Positions 1 to 10,372 of a stretch of DNA of 64,000 bases are shown here, piece by piece. The first letter of the stretch is position 1. Each line of letters opens with the position of its first letter. Origin of the DNA: Sulfuritalea sp. (GTDB lineage: Bacteria; Pseudomonadota; Gammaproteobacteria; Burkholderiales; Rhodocyclaceae). The stretch covers positions 1 through 64,000 of the forward strand of contig JADJFK010000015.1 in NCBI GenBank assembly GCA_016708585.1, in the 5' to 3' direction. The notes beneath the pieces were generated by a model. It saw only the letters and a program-made list of their open reading frames with translations, was not told the DNA's origin and did not search any database. The position numbers and the translations under genes were made by a program.

Positions 1-1045
1 CAGGTAGTTCTGGTAGTCGCGGTCGGGGCGGCGCTCGTAGAAGCCGGCGGTGTAGCCGCGGTTGGCTAGGCCGTCGAGCTGGCCGATCAGCTGCGGGTCG
101 AAGGGCCGCCCGGCGACGGCGTCGGCTATCGCCCGGCGGTAGCTCTGGCAACTGCGCGCGACGTAGTAGGCCGACTTGGTGCGGCCCTCGATCTTCAGCG
201 AATCGACGCCGATCTCGGCCAGCCGGGCGACGTACTCGATGGCGCGCAGGTCCTTCGAGTTGAGGATGTAGCTGCCGTGCTCGTCTTCCTCGATCGGCAT
301 GTACTCGCCGGGGCGCTCGCGTTCCTCGATCAGCCAGGCGCCGGGGCGGCGCAGCTTCGAAGGCGCGGCGGGCAGAGTCGCGCGCGCGGCACGGCGAGGT
401 CCACGTCGCCCGTGGCATCCTCGGCGCCTTCATGGACCTTGTAGTCCCAGCGGCAGGATTGGTGCAGCTGCCCTGGTTGGGGTCGCGGTGGTTGAAGTAG
501 CCGGAGAGCAGGCAGCGCCCCGAGTAGGCGATGCACAGCGCGCCATGGACGAAGACTTCCAGTTCCGTGTCCGGGCATTCCTGGCGGATCTCGGCGACTT
601 CGTCGAGCGAGAGTTCGCGCGAGAGGATGACGCGGCTGATGCCGGCGGCGCGCCAGAACTTTACCGCGGCATGGTTCACCGTGTTGGCCTGCACCGAGAG
701 GTGGATGGCCATGTGCGGCCAGCGTTCGCGCACCATGGCGATCAGGCCGGGGTCGGCCATGATCAGCGCGTCGGGCGCGAGCGCGACCACCGGCGCCATG
801 TCGTCGAGGTAGGTCTTGAGCTTGGTGTTGTGCGGCAGCACGTTGCTGACCACGTAGAAGCGCTTGCCGCGGGCGTGGGCGGCGGCGATCGCGGCGCCCA
901 GCGCGGTGATGTCGCCAGATTCGTTGTTGCGCACGCGCAGGCTGTAGCGCGGCTGGCCGGCGTAGATGGCGTCGGCGCCGAAATCCAGCGCCGTGCGCGC
1001 CATCGCCGGCGAACCGGCGGGCGCCAGCAGCTCGGGCGCCTTCAC
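1..1045 (-). CDS. Peptidase U32-family protein (TrhP/YegQ-like), partial and frameshifted
   Basis: The N-terminus reads KAPELLAPAGSPAMARTALD from a GTG at 1045 and continues through GRCLLSGYFNHRDPNQG, CRWDYKVHE and EEDEHGSYILNSKDLRAIEY. These are hallmarks of the U32 family that includes TrhP/YegQ, which takes part in tRNA 5-hydroxyuridine formation. The Cys residues near SGRC and CRWDY are the probable Fe-S ligands of that family (family knowledge). The reading frame is broken near 468, between NQGSCTN and SCRWDYK, where one base seems missing, and is restored between about 340 and 400. The C-terminus lies outside the window. The GTG start overlaps the TGA of the upstream GST gene, so the two are probably cotranscribed. 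The breaks are probably sequence errors. Confidence 0.75.
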   Translation of the reverse strand, partial: MKAPELLAPAGSPAMARTALDFGADAIYAGQPRYSLRVRNNESGDITALGAAIAAAHARGKRFYVVSNVLPHNTKLKTYLDDMAPVVALAPDALIMADPGLIAMVRERWPHMAIHLSVQANTVNHAAVKFWRAAGISRVILSRELSLDEVAEIRQECPDTELEVFVHGALCIAYSGRCLLSGYFNHRDPNQGSCTNPAAGTTRSMKAPRMPRATWTSPCRARDSARRAFEAAPPRRLADRGTRAPRRVHADRGRRARQLHPQLEGPARHRVRRPAGRDRRRFAEDRGPHQVGLLRRAQLPELPPGDSRRRRRAALRPAADRPARRPSQPRLHRRLLRAPPRPRLPELP

Positions 1046-1727
1046 GTCGCCGCTACGCGCAGGTCGTCGGTCACGGTGCCGATCTGCGCCAGCTCCGCCT
1101 CGTGCGCCGGGTCGCGGAAGTCCTCGTCGAGTGCGGCCAGTTCCCACTCCCGCATCGCCGGATGGCCGAGCATGGCATCCATGTAGTCGGCGGTGGTGTC
1201 GGCCACGACGACGCCGTAGCTGCGGAAGCGGTAGACCACCGGCGCGAAGAAGGCGTCGACGGCGCTGAATTCCGGCCCGGCGAGGAAGGGGCCGCCGTAG
1301 CGGTCGACGCCTTCGCTCCACAGGCGTTCGATGCGGGCGATATCCGCCAGTAGGCCGGGGGAGCGATTCGTGACGGCGACGCGGACGCCGATGTTCATGC
1401 CGTGTTCGTTGCGCAGGCAGGCGAAGCCGGAATGCATTTCGGCGGCGGCGCAACGCGCCAGGCGCGGGCCCGGTCGTCGGCCGGCCAGACCTGCGGATGC
1501 CGCTCGGCAAGGTATTCGGCGATGGCCAGCGAATCCCAGACCACGGTGTCGCCATCCTCCAGCCAGGGCACACGGCCGGAGGGCGAAATGCCGCGGAAGT
1601 CGCTCGGACTGCCGGGCGTGAAGCGGTGCAGCACCTCGTCGAATTCGATGCCGCAGGCGCGCATCAGCACCCAGGGCCGCAGCGACCAGGAGGAGTAGTT
1701 CTTGTTGGTGATGTGGAGGGTATACAC
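1042..1727 (-). CDS. Glutathione S-transferase family protein, one frameshift
   Basis: The N-terminal half (from 1727, MYTLHITNKNYSSWSLRPWV) is a thioredoxin-fold GST domain. It has the family's SWSLRPW and GRVPWLEDG segments and the WDSLAIAEYLAE glutathione-site Ser region. The helical C-terminal half (GFACLRNEHGMNIGVRV, then GGPFLAGPEFSAVDAFFAPVVYRF) is in another frame. A single missing G near 1460, in the codons for RAWARC, explains the shift. The joined product is about 228 residues, normal for a GST. The substrate is unknown; the sequence resembles GSTs of the MSWT/SSWSLRP type. The stop overlaps the GTG start of the U32 gene. Whether it is a true pseudogene or a homopolymer error cannot be decided here; the error is favoured. 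Confidence 0.75.
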
Positions 1728-1731
1728 GCGC

Positions 1732-2261
1732 TCAAACCCGGATGGTTTCGTCGAGCGTGATATCGACCATCAGGTCGTGCGAGATGCGCTCCAGCTCGCG
1801 CGTCAGGGCACCGGCGTCAAGCTCCGGCGCGGCGGTGAGTTCGGCCATGGCATGGAACAGCACGGCGGCCGACATCGGCGCGCTGGAGGTGTGGGTGTCG
1901 AGGCTTTCGACATTGACCGCGTGGTGCGCCAGTACCTGCGACACCTCGCGCACGATGCCGATGCGGTCGTGGCCGACCAGCGCCAGCTTCAGCCGCCGTC
2001 CCGCAGGCGCCGACTTTTGAAGGGTGGCCGATTCCACCGTGACTTTCAGCCCCTTGAGCTGGCCCAATGCCGTGCCCAGTGCCTCCGCTTGCGCGGCACC
2101 GACGCTGACCTCGACGATGCCGGCAAACTTGCCGGCCAGCTGCGCCATCGAGGATTCCAGCCAGTTGCCCTGATGGGCGCTGATCGCGGCGGAAAGTTCG
2201 CCGACCAGGCCGGGGCGATCGTCGCCGATGACGGTGAGTACGAGATGGACGGGCGCTTGGC

Positions 2262-2265
<4 letters not shown>
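1732..2265 (-). CDS. gcvR: Glycine cleavage repressor-like double ACT protein
   Basis: The 177-residue protein has two ACT domains: one from about residue 6 (HLVLTVIGDDRPGLVGELSA) and one from about 92 (LKLALVGHDRIGIVREVSQV). This is the GcvR architecture. In enterobacteria GcvR binds GcvA and glycine to repress gcvTHP (family knowledge). Its ATG overlaps the gcvP stop (ATGA), so it is the last gene of the gcvT-H-P operon. Since this operon also has a glycine riboswitch, the role here may be auxiliary or different. A 26-nt copy of the dispersed repeat (1995-2020) encodes part of the inter-domain linker, near residues 83-91 (QKSAPAGRR). Confidence 0.75.
1995..2020 (+). repeat. Dispersed repeat, short form, in gcvR linker
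   Basis: The copy reads GCCGTCCCGCAGGCGCCG followed by ACTTTTGA. It matches the window-wide consensus (left end GCCGTGTCGCCAGCGCCG, right end ACTTTTGCC) with a few mismatches. It keeps the gcvR frame open and falls between the two ACT domains. Confidence 0.6.
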
Positions 2266-5160
<2,895 letters not shown>

Positions 5161-5161
5161 G

Positions 5162-5554
5162 TCAGAGCGTCGCGGCGTAGGCTTCGGCGCCCAGCAGGCC
5201 GCCCAGTTCGGTCGCGCACGCGCCGGCGTCGGCCGGCTTGATGCGGAACAGCCAGGCCGCATAGGCGTCCTGGTTCACGCTTTCCGGCGCGTCGGCCGCC
5301 GCCTGGTTGGCCTCCACCACTTCGCCGGAGACGGGCGAGTAGATGTCGGAAGCGGCCTTCACCGATTCGACCACCGCGCATTCCTCGCCGGCCTTGACCG
5401 TGCGGCCGACCGCCGGCAGTTCGAGGAAGACGATGTCGCCCAGCGCTTCCTGGGCGTGGTCGGTGATGCCGATGGTGACGCTGCCGTCGGCTTCGAGCCG
5501 GGCCCATTCGTGGGAGGCGGCGTATTTCAGGTTGTCTGGCGTGTTCATGTGCAT
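5162..5554 (-). CDS. gcvH: Glycine cleavage system H protein
   Basis: This is the lipoyl carrier protein that shuttles the aminomethyl group between P- and T-proteins and is reoxidised by lipoamide dehydrogenase. The lipoylation motif VVESVKAASDIYSPVSGEVV is complete, with Lys near residue 66, and the N-terminal YAASHEWARLEADG is typical. It has 130 residues from the ATG at 5554; an internal ATG at 5548 (MNTPDN) gives the more usual length of about 128. It lies between gcvT (stop at 5559, four bases away) and gcvP (start at 5160, one base after the gcvH stop), so the three genes are tightly coupled. This gene shows no frame damage, unlike gcvP. Confidence 0.93.
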   Translation of the reverse strand: MHMNTPDNLKYAASHEWARLEADGSVTIGITDHAQEALGDIVFLELPAVGRTVKAGEECAVVESVKAASDIYSPVSGEVVEANQAAADAPESVNQDAYAAWLFRIKPADAGACATELGGLLGAEAYAATL

Positions 5555-5558
5555 TTCC

Positions 5559-6725
5559 TCAGATCAGGGGCTTACCGTTACGGACGAATACGGGTTTGAC
5601 GACGCGCGCCCGGAGGCGCTTGTCGCGGATTTCGACGTCGACTTCGCTGCCGATGGCCACACCCTCCGGCAGGCGCGCCAGGGCGATCGACTGGTTCAGC
5701 GTGGGCGAGAAGCTGCCGCTGGTGGTCTCGCCTTCGCCCTGCGGCGTGATGACCTTCTGGTGGGCGCGCAGCACGCCGCGCTCCAGCAGCAGCAGGCCGG
5801 CGAACTGGTTGCGCGGCTGGGTCGCCGCCAGCGCCGCCTTGCCGATGAAGTCGCGCGCGGGATCCTTGAAGTCCACGGTCCAGCGCAGACCGGCTTCGTA
5901 GGGCGTGATGTCCTCGTCCATGTCCTGGCCGTAGAGGTTCATGCCGGCTTCGAGGCGCAGGGTGTCCCGCGCGCCCAGGCCGCAGGGCCGCACGCCGGCA
6001 GCGAGCAGGGCCTGCCAGGTGGCGGCGGCGCTCTCGGCCGGAAGGGTGATCTCGAAGCCGTCCTCGCCGGTGTAGCCGGTGCGGGCGATCAGCCAGTCGC
6101 CGCTGGTTGACGTACATTCGGCGGCCTGGAACACGCCCAGCGGTTCGCTGGCGGCGCGATACCCGGGGAAGGCCGTCCAGAAACGCTCGCGTGCGTTCGG
6201 CCCCTGCACGGCGATCATGGCCACGGCGTCGATGCCGGTGTGGCGGCGCTCGTGCGCATCGGGACCCTGCAGGGCAATCATCGTCACCGCGTCGTCGTGG
6301 CCCCGGCGCCGCACCTTCAGGGTGGCATCGAATCCGGCGAGGCAGGCGCGCATCCAGGCGATGTCCTTCGCCGTGGTGCCGGCGTTCACCACGATGCGGT
6401 AGCGCTCGGGCGTGAAGAAGTACACGATCAGGTCGTCGATCACACCGCCGGTTTCGTCCAGCATGCAGGAATACAGCGCCTTGCCCGGCACGGTCAGCCT
6501 GGCCACGTCGTTGGCCAGCAGGCGGCGCAGGTAGTCGCGGGCGCCGGGTCCGGCGAGGTCCAGCGCGCACATGTGGGAAACGTCGAACATGCCGGCGTCG
6601 CGCCGCACGGCGTGGTGTTCCTCGATCTGCGAGCCGTAATGGATGGGCATCTCCCAGCCGGAGAAATCGACCATCTTCGCGCCGGCGGCGAGGTGGGATG
6701 CGTGGAGCGGAGTGCGTGATGGCAT
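5559..6725 (-). CDS. gcvT: Aminomethyltransferase, T-protein, with an internal duplication
   Basis: This T-protein moves the methylene group from the H-protein arm to tetrahydrofolate and releases ammonia. MVDFSGWEMPIHYGSQIEEH, DAGMFDVSHM, TGYTGEDGFEI and LRLEAGMNLYGQDMDE are characteristic. The start chosen is MPSRTPLHASHL at 6725 (388 residues); an upstream ATG near 6771 is possible. The family is usually about 365 residues. The excess is explained by a tandem repeat of about 20 residues: DAVTMIALQGPDAHERR is followed by DAVAMIAVQGPNARERF. It is the first gene of the operon, directly downstream of the glycine riboswitch. Confidence 0.9.
   Translation of the reverse strand: MPSRTPLHASHLAAGAKMVDFSGWEMPIHYGSQIEEHHAVRRDAGMFDVSHMCALDLAGPGARDYLRRLLANDVARLTVPGKALYSCMLDETGGVIDDLIVYFFTPERYRIVVNAGTTAKDIAWMRACLAGFDATLKVRRRGHDDAVTMIALQGPDAHERRHTGIDAVAMIAVQGPNARERFWTAFPGYRAASEPLGVFQAAECTSTSGDWLIARTGYTGEDGFEITLPAESAAATWQALLAAGVRPCGLGARDTLRLEAGMNLYGQDMDEDITPYEAGLRWTVDFKDPARDFIGKAALAATQPRNQFAGLLLLERGVLRAHQKVITPQGEGETTSGSFSPTLNQSIALARLPEGVAIGSEVDVEIRDKRLRARVVKPVFVRNGKPLI
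6184..6299. repeat. Diverged tandem duplication of about 60 nt within gcvT
   Basis: The stretches at about 6184-6237 and 6245-6299 align with a 60-base offset. Both contain a form of CGCTCG-TGCG, then CCCTGCA-GGC-ATCAT-G-CAC-GCGTCG. The copies differ at many positions, so this is not an assembly duplication of identical sequence. The copy closer to the canonical family sequence encodes MIAVQGPNARER. Confidence 0.7.
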
Positions 6726-6776
6726 GGTGGTCCTCGAACTGATGGCGGCAGGATGCGCGACGGTTTCCGTCATATC

Positions 6777-6950
6777 CCCGATCTGTCCTTGGCGCCTGAG
6801 AGATTTACCCCGTCGGCGGGCAGGCTTCACGATGCTGCAATAAGCTGCCGCTCTCCAGATTTGTGCTGCGTCGTCGGCCCTTTTGCCTGAGCGGTTCCCG
6901 GGGGTTGCGCCTTCGGCGGTGACGGTGGGAGTCACTCTCTCCCGACGACC
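6777..6950 (-). promoter_or_regulatory. Tandem glycine riboswitch upstream of gcvT
   Basis: On the minus strand the leader contains CGGGAGAGAGTGACTCCC, CACCGCCGAAGGCGCAA and GCTCAGGCAAAAGGGCCGAC. A second aptamer follows with TCTGGAGAGCGGCAGC, GCCGACGGGGTAAA and CTCTCAGGCGCCAAGGACAG. Two GGAGAG/CTCAGGC modules in tandem are the signature of the cooperative glycine riboswitch, which normally turns on gcvTHP when glycine is plentiful. It ends just before gcvT. Together with the lexA promoter it fills the 337-base gap 6726-7062. Confidence 0.92.
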
Positions 6951-7031
6951 AGCCCGGATTATCCTATAAACGTCCGGATCGCGGTTCGGGAAATCCAGCG
7001 GCGGCCTTTACCGCGGCCATGGTTTGCTGTA

Positions 7032-7047
7032 CTGTACGAAAAAACAG
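7032..7047 (+). promoter_or_regulatory. LexA (SOS) box upstream of lexA
   Basis: CTGTACGAAAAAACAG matches CTGT-N8-ACAG exactly. It lies 15 bases before the lexA ATG, so lexA-imuA-imuB should be autoregulated and SOS induced. Confidence 0.88.
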
Positions 7048-7062
7048 CCACAGGAGCAGCCC

Positions 7063-7668
7063 ATGGCCCACGATCTGACGTCCCGCCAGCAGGAAATCCT
7101 CGATTTCATCCGCAACAGCATGGAAGTCTTCAGCATGCCGCCGACGCGCGCCGAAATCGCCGGCGCTTTCGGCTTCGCCTCGCCCAATGCCGCCGAGGAC
7201 CACCTGCGGGCGCTGGCGAAGAAGGGTGCGATCACGCTCGAACCCGGCTCGGCGCGCGGCATCCGCCTGGTCGAGCAGCTCGGCCTGCCGCTGATCGGCA
7301 CGGTGGCGGCCGGCAGCCCGCTGCTGGCGGTGGAGAACCGCCTCGGCAACATCCGCATCGATCCGGCGCTGTTCCAGCCGCAGGCCGATTTCCTGCTGCG
7401 CGTGCGCGGCCTGTCGATGATCGAAGCCGGGATACTCGATGGCGACCTGCTCGCCGTGCATCGCACGTCCGAGGCCAGCAACGGCCAGATCGTCATTGCG
7501 CGGATCGGCGACGAAGTCACCGTCAAGCGCTTCAAGCGGCGCGGCACCATGGTCGAACTGATCGCCGCCAACCGCGACTTCGCGCCCATCCTGGTCAATA
7601 CCCGCAAGGAGCCGCTGACCATCGAGGGCATAGCCGTCGGACTGATCCGCGACGGGCGCACGCTCTGA
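7063..7668 (+). CDS. lexA: LexA repressor
   Basis: This is the SOS repressor with autoproteolytic activity. An N-terminal winged helix (DLTSRQQEILDFI to about residue 65, with MPPTRAEIAGAFGFASPNAA as the recognition region) precedes an S24 domain. That domain has the Ala-Gly cleavage site in VAAGSPLLA, the catalytic Ser in RGLSMIEAG and the catalytic Lys in EVTVKRF. The start at 7063 is preferred over an in-frame upstream start at 7024 because AGGAG sits 8 bases before it and the upstream start would overlap the LexA box. The product is 201 residues, the usual length. It is the first gene of the lexA-imuA-imuB mutagenesis operon. Confidence 0.92.
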   Translation: MAHDLTSRQQEILDFIRNSMEVFSMPPTRAEIAGAFGFASPNAAEDHLRALAKKGAITLEPGSARGIRLVEQLGLPLIGTVAAGSPLLAVENRLGNIRIDPALFQPQADFLLRVRGLSMIEAGILDGDLLAVHRTSEASNGQIVIARIGDEVTVKRFKRRGTMVELIAANRDFAPILVNTRKEPLTIEGIAVGLIRDGRTL

Positions 7669-7671
7669 GCC

Positions 7672-8421
7672 ATGAATCCCGCCCTGATCGGGGCGCTGCA
7701 GCGCGGCGACATCCGGCGCGGTGATGCTTTCGCCGTGGCGCCGGCGCCAGCGCGGTGCGTCCCTTCGGGAACTTTTGCCAGCGGCTTTGCCGCCCTTGAT
7801 GCCGAGTTGCCCGGCGGCGGCTGGCCGCGCGGTGCATTGACCGAGCTGCTGGCCGGGCATGAGGGCATCGGCGAACTCGGCCTGCTGGCGCCGGCGCTGG
7901 CTACACTCACCGGCGCCGGAAAAATCGTGGTGCTGGTGGCGCCGCCGCACTGCGCCCATGCGCCGGCCTGGGCTGCCGCCGGGATCCGGCTCGATTGCCT
8001 GCGCCTGGTTTTCCCGCGGCGGCCGCGCGATGCCTTGTGGGCCGGCGTCGAGGCCCTGCGCTGCGGCGGCGTGGCGGCCACGCTGCTGTGGCTCGACGGG
8101 ATGTTTCGCGGCGGCCTGCCGGCCAACAGCCTGCGCCGCCTGCAGGTGGCGGCGGGCGAGGGCGGCGGCGCGGCCTTCTGCTTCCGTCCGGCGCAATGCG
8201 CGGCTGCGGCGTCGCCGGCGCCGCTGCGCCTGCAGTTGCAGGCGGCCGGGGGGCAGTTGCGCGTGCAGTTGCTGAAGCGGCGCGGGCCGCCGGCACGGCA
8301 GGCGATCCTGCTCGATGTCCGGCAGCCCGCGGATTTTTCCCGGAGCATTTCCCGTGTTGTGGCTGGCCCTGCATTGCCCGCCGCCGGCGAGCGACCGGAA
8401 CCGCGCCGCGTCCCCGCCTGA
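7672..8421 (+). CDS. imuA: ImuA, RecA-like SOS mutagenesis protein
   Basis: The 249-residue protein has the ImuA/SulA-like layout: FASGFAALDAELPGGGWPRGA, LTELLAGHEGIGELGLLAPA and LLWLDGMFRGGLPANSLRRL. ImuA, ImuB and DnaE2 form an inducible translesion mutasome in many bacteria lacking UmuDC (family knowledge). It starts 3 bases after the lexA stop and overlaps imuB by 68 bases. A 48-base medium form of the dispersed repeat (7732-7779) encodes AVAPAPARCVPSGTFA near residues 21-36, before the conserved core, so the repeat adds residues to the N-terminal region without breaking the frame. Confidence 0.82.
   Translation: MNPALIGALQRGDIRRGDAFAVAPAPARCVPSGTFASGFAALDAELPGGGWPRGALTELLAGHEGIGELGLLAPALATLTGAGKIVVLVAPPHCAHAPAWAAAGIRLDCLRLVFPRRPRDALWAGVEALRCGGVAATLLWLDGMFRGGLPANSLRRLQVAAGEGGGAAFCFRPAQCAAAASPAPLRLQLQAAGGQLRVQLLKRRGPPARQAILLDVRQPADFSRSISRVVAGPALPAAGERPEPRRVPA
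7732..7779 (+). repeat. Dispersed repeat, medium form, in imuA
   Basis: Left end GCCGTGGCGCCGGCGCC, middle AGCGCGGTGCGTCCCTTCGG, right end GAACTTTTGCC. It closely matches the medium form in the dnaE2 fragment at 18983-19030, with about 7 differences over 45 bases. The centre holds a small TCCC/GGGA hairpin. Confidence 0.75.
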
Positions 8422-9640
8422 GGCGGGGCGATGCGACGACTTCCTGCCGACCCTCGCCTGCTGGGCCGGCCGCTATACCCCGCGCGTCAATCTTGCGCCC
8501 GACGCGGTGCGCCTCGACATCGGCGCCAGCCTGCGCCTGTTCGGCGGCCTGTCGGGCTTGTTGGAACGGGTGCGCGCCGATCTTGCCGCGATGGACATTC
8601 CCGCGCAGCTGGCGGTGGCGGCCACGCCGCTGGCCGCGCTGTGGCTGGCGCGGACGGGCGGCAATGCCGTCTGCCCCGACCTGGCGGCCACGCGCGAACG
8701 GCTTGCCGCCGTGCCGCTCCCGGCGCTGCAACTGGCGCCGCCGCTGGCACGGCGCGTCGAGGATTTCGGCCTGCGTTGCGTCGGCGACCTGCTGGCGCTG
8801 CCACGCGCCGGCCTCGGCGCGCGCGTCGGCAAACCGCTGTTGCTCGACCTGGGCCGCGCCCTGGGCGAGATCGCCGATCCGCAAACCTGCTTCGTTTTCC
8901 CGGAGCAATTCGAACAAGCGCTGGAACTGCCGGCCCCGGTCGATGCGACGCCGGTGCTGCTGTTCGCCGCGCAGCGCCTGATTGCGGCACTGGCCGGCTG
9001 GCTCGCGGTGCGCAATGGCGCCGTGCGCGAAATCGAATGCCTGATCGACCACGGCCATGGCGCGACCACCGCGTTGCCGCTGGCCTTCAGCGCGCCGGTG
9101 CATCAGGCGGCGCGCATCGAACGCGTGCTGAAGGAGCGGCTCGACGCCGTGCATCTGCCGGCGCCCGCGCTGGCGCTGCGCCTCGCTGCAGGCGATGTCA
9201 CGCCGCGCGAGCAGCGCAGCCATGCCCTGTTCGACGGCGCCGGCCAAGGCGACGAGGCGCTGGCCGACCTCATGGACCGCCTCGTCGCGCGCCTGGGGCC
9301 ACAGGCGGTGCAGGGCCTGGCCTGCCATGCCGACCACCGCCCGGAACGGGCGAGCCGGCCTGTTGCCGGCAAGCCGTCGGCCACGCTGCAGGCGCCGCCG
9401 CCACGCCCGTTGTGGCTGGTCGAGCCGCCCGAAGCCCTGCCTGAACGCCACGGCCGTCCGCAACGCGGCGGCGCACTGGTCCTGGTGGCCGGCCCGGAGC
9501 GCATCGAATCCGGCTGGTGGGACGGCGGCGACGCGCGCCGCGACTACTTCATCGCGATCGATGCCGCCGGCCGCCGGCTATGGATCTTCCGCGATCCGCG
9601 TCCGCCCGGGGGGTGGTTTTTGCAGGGGGTGTTTGCCTGA
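8354..9640 (+). CDS. imuB: ImuB, catalytically inactive Y-family polymerase homologue
   Basis: The protein starts from a GTG at 8354 (LWLALHCPPP) inside imuA. WAGRYTPRVNL and LDIGASLRLFGGLSGLLERV match the ImuB palm, followed by a little-finger-like region and a C-terminal RDYFIAIDAAGRRLWIFRDP segment seen in this family. The acidic catalytic triad of Y-family polymerases is not apparent, as expected for ImuB, which acts as a hub linking the beta clamp, ImuA and DnaE2. Its length is 428 residues. Its usual partner dnaE2 is separated from it by two unrelated genes here and has its own LexA box. Confidence 0.82.
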   Translation: MLWLALHCPPPASDRNRAASPPEAGRCDDFLPTLACWAGRYTPRVNLAPDAVRLDIGASLRLFGGLSGLLERVRADLAAMDIPAQLAVAATPLAALWLARTGGNAVCPDLAATRERLAAVPLPALQLAPPLARRVEDFGLRCVGDLLALPRAGLGARVGKPLLLDLGRALGEIADPQTCFVFPEQFEQALELPAPVDATPVLLFAAQRLIAALAGWLAVRNGAVREIECLIDHGHGATTALPLAFSAPVHQAARIERVLKERLDAVHLPAPALALRLAAGDVTPREQRSHALFDGAGQGDEALADLMDRLVARLGPQAVQGLACHADHRPERASRPVAGKPSATLQAPPPRPLWLVEPPEALPERHGRPQRGGALVLVAGPERIESGWWDGGDARRDYFIAIDAAGRRLWIFRDPRPPGGWFLQGVFA

Positions 9641-9660
9641 ACCGACCGGGGCGTTCGGTT

Positions 9661-10257
9661 TCAAGGCTTGCGCGCGATCAGCGTGACGAAGGACTTCACG
9701 GTCTGCCCGGGGGCATCGAAATCGGAGAATCCGGAGTGCAGGATTTCCCAGCCGGCAAAACGGCCGGGCAGTTCGTCGCGCGCGAACAAGCAGTAATCCG
9801 CCGCCCCGAACATGTCCAGATAGCTGGTGCCCGCGATCAGTGTGTTGAGCGCGATGATGCCACCCCGGCGCACGCGATCCTGCAGCATCGACAGCACGCG
9901 CGAGGCGGTCGCGCAGTCGAGGAAGGCCAGCAGGCCGATCGACACCACGCAGTCGAAATCTTCGCCGATCCGGTAATGCCGCAGGTCGGCTTCGATGGCC
10001 TCGACCGGCAGGGCCGCGGCTTGCGCGCGCCGGTGCAGCGCCGCGATGGCCGTCGGGCTGGCATCCAGTGCCAGCACCGGGCAGCCTTGTGCCGCCGCGG
10101 CCATGGCGAGGTTGCCGAGGCCGCAGCCGAAGTCGAGCACGCGCCCGTGCAGGTGCGGCAGGACTTCCAGTTCGAAGGGATTGAGCTGGAAGTCCCGTTG
10201 CTCGACTTGCCGCCGGAACTGGCGGTCGAAGAACTCAAGGCTGTTGCCGATGTTCAT
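9661..10257 (-). CDS. Class I SAM-dependent methyltransferase (TehB-like)
   Basis: The 198-residue protein has the SAM-binding motif VLDFGCGLGNLAMAAAAQG (residues about 41-59), an acidic post-beta2 residue in LALDASPTAI, and DCVVSIGLLAFLDC. It resembles TehB/UbiG-type small methyltransferases. The substrate cannot be told. The start at 10257 (MNIGNSLEFFDRQFRRQV) gives a compact domain; the upstream in-frame extension to 10440 has no family features. It lies on the opposite strand between imuB and a wax-ester synthase gene, breaking up the SOS mutagenesis genes. Confidence 0.7.
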   Translation of the reverse strand: MNIGNSLEFFDRQFRRQVEQRDFQLNPFELEVLPHLHGRVLDFGCGLGNLAMAAAAQGCPVLALDASPTAIAALHRRAQAAALPVEAIEADLRHYRIGEDFDCVVSIGLLAFLDCATASRVLSMLQDRVRRGGIIALNTLIAGTSYLDMFGAADYCLFARDELPGRFAGWEILHSGFSDFDAPGQTVKSFVTLIARKP

Positions 10258-10372
10258 GGCACGATTGTGCACCGCCGGGCGGACAATCGCCAGCCCCTTC
10301 CGGCGATCCGGCAGCGGCCGGGAAGGTCGCAACCGGAATGCCGACCCATGCGCAGAAGTGCTATAAAGCGGC

